Source: Thysanoteuthis rhombus (taxonomy: Eukaryota > Mollusca > Cephalopoda > Oegopsida > Thysanoteuthidae). Taken from it: 64,000 nt of DNA. This document shows, one piece after another, positions 60,460 to 64,000 of this stretch. The notes beneath the pieces are model-generated. The model made no database searches and was not told the origin of the DNA. It worked only from the letters and a program-made list of their open reading frames with translations. Location of the stretch: the NCBI GenBank assembly GCA_963457665.1, contig OY735219.1, positions 35,855,977 to 35,919,976 on the forward strand, written 5' to 3'. Position numbers and translations under genes: made by a program. Numbering within the stretch: position 1 is the first letter of the stretch; every line of letters begins with the position of its first letter.

Positions 60460-61200
60460 ATAATTCGCGGTCCAATCTCGAATGATTTAATAGGAATTAG
60501 CAGCGTACCGCATCTTAGAGAATACGCTGTGCAATATAAACAAAACGTAAATAGTTTACGAAAGTTCAGAAATCATTAATGCATCGTATCAATATTTATG
60601 CTATCAGTCCGATTTATGTACACAATATAAACTCAACTTGTTCAATGTTTTCACTCGCAGCCCGGAACGGTATCTTAGACATTCATCTTTTACCGATTCA
60701 TTGTACTGTAGATAAAATCAACATATTCATTTTTTAGTATTCTAACTCATTACAAACAATCAAGAAAAAAATTATGCTACTATTTACCTTCATCATAATA
60801 TTTTAACTTTTCTCTGGCAGTACAATATTTTCAAGTAACGGAAATGTCAAGATGAATATAAACTTCAAGATAGGAAAAAAAAAATCGCTGCACAGTACTT
60901 AAATGAAATACAAGGTTGTCGTTGAATAACTTTTTTTTGCGAACATCCACCATGCATTTTTGTAAACGTATTGCAATATTTGAATTTCTTCTTTGAAAGT
61001 TTAATTTTGGTAATAACTGCAAGAAAACAGCCCAAAGTTATTCGTAAGAAAAAGAAAAAAAAATACTTTTGCGTACTCCCAGAGAATTTCCGAGCGGATC
61101 ACGGCTGTTTTTACGTTTTAGCTAAAAGATTATTGGTTCCGCAATAAATGAAGGATCCGTCACCAGAAAAAATTACTGTATTCTTTACTATATTCATTCA
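60458..61200. other. Intergenic, nothing recognised
   Basis: AT-rich sequence between the LINE tail and the RTE copy; no credible open frame, RNA or repeat recognised. Confidence 0.6.
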
Positions 61201-61204
61201 TTTT

Positions 61205-61850
61205 TTTATGCATGTATGATCTGGGAATCATTGACACACAACTGGAAGAAGTAGACCACTACATCTACATAGGACAACGAATCTCCATGAGACCCTCAAA
61301 AGAAGAAGAAATCAAGCGAAGAATCACACTAGGATGGCAAGCCTTTGGCAGAGCTAGCTCAAACTTCAAAAATAAGATCCCACTGATCCTAAAGAGAAGG
61401 GTGTATAACCAATGCATCTTCCCAATAGTCACTTATGGAGCTGAAACATGGTACCTAACCAAGAGACAGACCCGTAAATTGAGAACCATGCAACGTGCAC
61501 ATGAAAGAATAATGCTAGGCCTCACACGGAGAGACCACAAGACAGCACAGTACATCTGAGAAAAGACGAGAATTAGGGACATCATAGAATCCATTAAAAA
61601 TCTCAAATGGCAGTGGGCTGTTGCAAGAATGGCAAACAATCGATGGACATCGCAACTCACAACATGGATCCCCCGAGACCACATGCGAGACCACAGGCAA
61701 AATGTTAGATGCAGAGACGAGCTAGACAAGTTCAGGAAGTACTGGCTCCGTGACGCCCATGATAGGGAAGTGTGGCAAATCCTGGGGAAGGTCTATGTCC
61801 AACGACGGACGCTTAAAGACTGATGATGATGATGATGATTTATGGTTCAA
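61205..61850 (+). mobile_element. RTE LINE 3' part, best-preserved copy, with GAT tail
   Basis: Open frame 61212-61559: [80 protein letters not shown] and [26 protein letters not shown], then one TGA. It continues RIRDIIESIKNLKWQWA, ARMANNRWTSQLTTWIPRDH, DELDKFRKYWLRDAHDREVW and [15 protein letters not shown] with a stop, followed by (GAT)n from 61822. It is 5' truncated at the end of the RT region, so immobile, but only one stop and one small deletion make it the youngest copy here. The tail and domain order fit the RTE clade. Confidence 0.88.
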
Positions 61851-61968
61851 GATTCATGGGTTTTGGAGACCGGAAGAATTTCGTGGAATGGGTGGGGTCA
61901 GCAAAAATTATTCGTTGATTTTTCATACTTGCGAACCCTCGATGCTCCAAATCACAGCAAATAGTAAG

Positions 61969-62021
<53 letters not shown>
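61969..62021. repeat. (TA)n microsatellite
   Basis: TA array of about 52 bp at the 5' side of the family F SINE. Confidence 0.98.
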
Positions 62022-62022
<1 letters not shown>

Positions 62023-62024
62023 CG

Positions 62025-62321
62025 CTCCTCTATTCAGGGTTGAGCACTCTTTAAGTGAGATAACTTGTTCATTGTAAGCTTATGAAATGCTCCTCCATAG
62101 GAATAGTCCACTTTGGTGAATGGGGAATTTAAGCTAAAGAAATATATCGCTTAAATTCAGCCTTACTGGCCGTCCAGGTCCGTTGCTCAGCGGTAGGATA
62201 CCGGCCTCCGGGTCTGAAGCGAGGGTTCCTAATCCTGCCTCGTGGTACTGGATGGGATAATGGATTGTTTATAGCCGCACTGACGAGTTGTAATACAACG
62301 AAATAGCTGTCTGTGGATGAC

Positions 62322-62386
<65 letters not shown>
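62025..62386 (+). repeat. tRNA-derived SINE, family F, copy 2, with (TA)n tail
   Basis: A box GTTGCTCAGCGGTAGGATA (62182-62200) and B box GAGGGTTCCTAATCCTGCC (62220-62238) within a 300-bp unit that ends GAAATAGCTGTCTGTGGATG and a TA array (62324-62386). The unit matches 56215-56530. The tRNA-like head is internal: about 150 bp lie before it. Confidence 0.78.
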
Positions 62387-62388
<2 letters not shown>

Positions 62389-62399
62389 TTCTGTCCGTT

Positions 62400-63176
62400 C
62401 CATATAGCGGTACATCCGTTTTTTTTACGGTGGAGGAAATAGGTTGGGTGATTTTTCAAGGTCTTACCGCGGGAATCTATTCACAATGGAATTATAATGC
62501 TAAACAGGACCCTTGGCTTTCCGTCCGATGTAACCGGAAGTTAATTTTGCTGAATTTTAGTAGGAAGCTGAAATTTGGGATAGATGTAAAACCTTTCACA
62601 CTGGAGGACATGGGCTATGTGATGTTAACCTCGGAGGTCATTCGAGGTCATTCAAGGTTATTTTCAGCCATTTGAAGTGATTAAAGGCCATAATTTTGGC
62701 ATTGGGGCACATCTTTATCATAAAAAATCATGTGACATTGAACTCAGAGGTCTATCGAGGTCATGTCTGGCAGAGGGACGCATATTTTTACAGCAAAGGT
62801 AATGAGCTACTTGAAGTTGGCCTCAGAGATCATTCAAAGGTCATTTTTATCTTTTATTAAGATAAATGTGATGGAGACAACTCATATATCCATCTTCTTA
62901 CATTTCACAAAAAAACTGGAAACAATCTTCAGATATCTGTCATTGAAAAGACAGATGAATATATATAGTGCCAAATATGGTTTTACGATTTGTCACTTTT
63001 GAGAATGAATAATTGTAAAGCTTCCAGGAGGGAGTCCTATTTACAATGTAATTACTATGCTAAACTTTACATGGAAGTGTGTGCAAATTATCGACCAAAA
63101 CAAACATTCCATTTTCCTATATAGATTCATACCCCCCACCGAGCAATGCCGGGTATCCCTGCTAGTATAAATATAT
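62400..63176 (+). repeat. Possible Helitron-like non-autonomous element, 3' end
   Basis: 63139-63170 reads CCACCGAGCAATGCCGGGTA followed by TCCCTGCTAGT. A GC-bearing imperfect hairpin followed by CTAGT is the usual 3' signature of Helitrons and Helentrons. Upstream are blocks like TTCACAATGGAATTATAATG with ACCCTTGGCTTTCCGTC, also found diverged at 63040. The 62620-62830 part has four repeats of 'gaggtcattc(g/a)aggt'. The 5' end is undefined. Confidence 0.4.
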
Positions 63177-64000
63177 ATACATAGATAAGATTTTTTTCCA
63201 TGGAGATCATTATCTCTCTTTTTTTTCTATCAAAAAAAAAATTGGAATTAAAGTAAGGAGTGAAAAAAAAATGATTCTGTTATTCATCACGCAAAACTTC
63301 GAGCGTTTTTCACCTCGTTTTCTCGTGGACAAAACTATATAGATTTCATTTTCCAGTGCGTGTCGTCACATTATCTTGTTTGTTTTTTGTTTTTTTTTGT
63401 TTTTTTTGTTGTTTTATTTTTCTAATGTGCTGTCAAAAGCATCTGTCTCTTCCTGGGAGAATTCGAACACGCCCACACGCACACAAATGCACGTGCGCAC
63501 ATACACAGGCAAACAGACACGCACGGGAGTATGCGTACACACGCCAACATGTATGCTCTACATCTTGGAGAGGAAGGGATACATGACACATGACAACGAA
63601 AAATCGGATGAGATTTTTATCGATTATCGGGTGCAATATGCTATAGTGCAGGCATACCCCTATCTTTTTTTCTTCTTCACTTTACGCCACTTTTTTTGCT
63701 TCTTCGTAAAAAAGGCGAAAGACGAAAAAAAAATGCATTTAGCATTTGCTATGGATCGAGTCAAGATAAAGGCAGCGCGCATCCATTGGAAGACTGTGAC
63801 GTGAACGGCTGAGAGAAACCCTGAGAGCCACACTAGCGTAGAATATCATGAGGATAAGTTCCATCAGGACAGTGCCTAGGATCCTAACTGCAGACTTCAA
63901 TAGATGGTGGAGGGTCATCGTCCAATGCTCCCGACGGGACAGGGGGACCCAACTCCTAATTGTTATAATAATAAAATATATAAACAAACAAACATCTATT
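63177..64000. other. Intergenic, possible retroelement 3' end at the edge
   Basis: Poly-T/TTG tracts at 63375-63415 and CA-rich DNA at 63475-63545. 63805-63985 ends with AACTCCTAATTGTTATAATA and (ATA)-like tail, suggesting a plus-strand SINE or LINE 3' end of unknown family. No gene seen. Confidence 0.4.

Noticed and set aside
63376-63804. 142-residue plus-strand open frame, the longest in the window
   Set aside because: Made of TTTG-rich and CA-rich simple sequence (poly-Phe and Thr/His/Cys runs), with no domain and no coding character.
49791-64000. A second gene downstream of the dynein
   Set aside because: All open frames are short, repeat-derived or low complexity; no spliced homology to a known protein was recognised on either strand.

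Overview
The window is eukaryotic nuclear DNA: AT-rich, with long repeat-filled introns, GT-AG splice sites and dense old transposon relics. It carries one recognisable protein-coding gene, the 3' part of an axonemal dynein heavy chain on the + strand (positions 1-49698). Twenty-three exons join in frame into 1197 residues that run from the end of the stalk through AAA5 and AAA6 to the natural C-terminus and a TAA stop. The sequence best fits DNAH6, a single-headed inner-arm dynein of cilia and flagella; this paralogue call rests on recalled family sequence and no search was run. The N-terminal part (tail, linker, AAA1-4, first half of the stalk) lies upstream of the window.

The organism is most likely a mollusc, and a cephalopod is my preferred guess. 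The evidence is indirect: RTE-clade LINEs with GAT-repeat tails, several tRNA-headed SINE families, a GalEa-like Copia element, a Penelope-like element, mariner relics and long (TA)n/(CA)n arrays in a gene with kilobase introns.

Layout. Introns 1-22 (113-49591) hold fragments of RTE LINEs, an antisense Copia element with short LTRs in intron 4, a hAT MITE with a perfect 8-bp target duplication in intron 7, two RTE insertions with an inverted 5' part (introns 10 and 15), a second LINE family in intron 12, mariner remnants in introns 20 and 22, and an unclassified repeat of about 420 bp ('family A') with 15 copies across the window. A polyadenylation signal at 49761 probably ends the transcript. 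From about 49.8 kb to 64 kb I see no gene, only more family A, RTE and SINE copies, a 5S rRNA-like SINE, a Penelope-like fragment with a possible hammerhead core, a LINE 3' end with a duplicated 3' region, long TA arrays and a Helitron-like terminus.

The most interesting pattern is that the 3' end of family A, which contains a branch-point-like TGACTAAC, lies 20-30 bases upstream of three dynein splice acceptors (exons 3, 10 and 22). These acceptors may use transposon-derived branch points. No new multi-gene system was found; what is unusual here concerns transposons and splicing.
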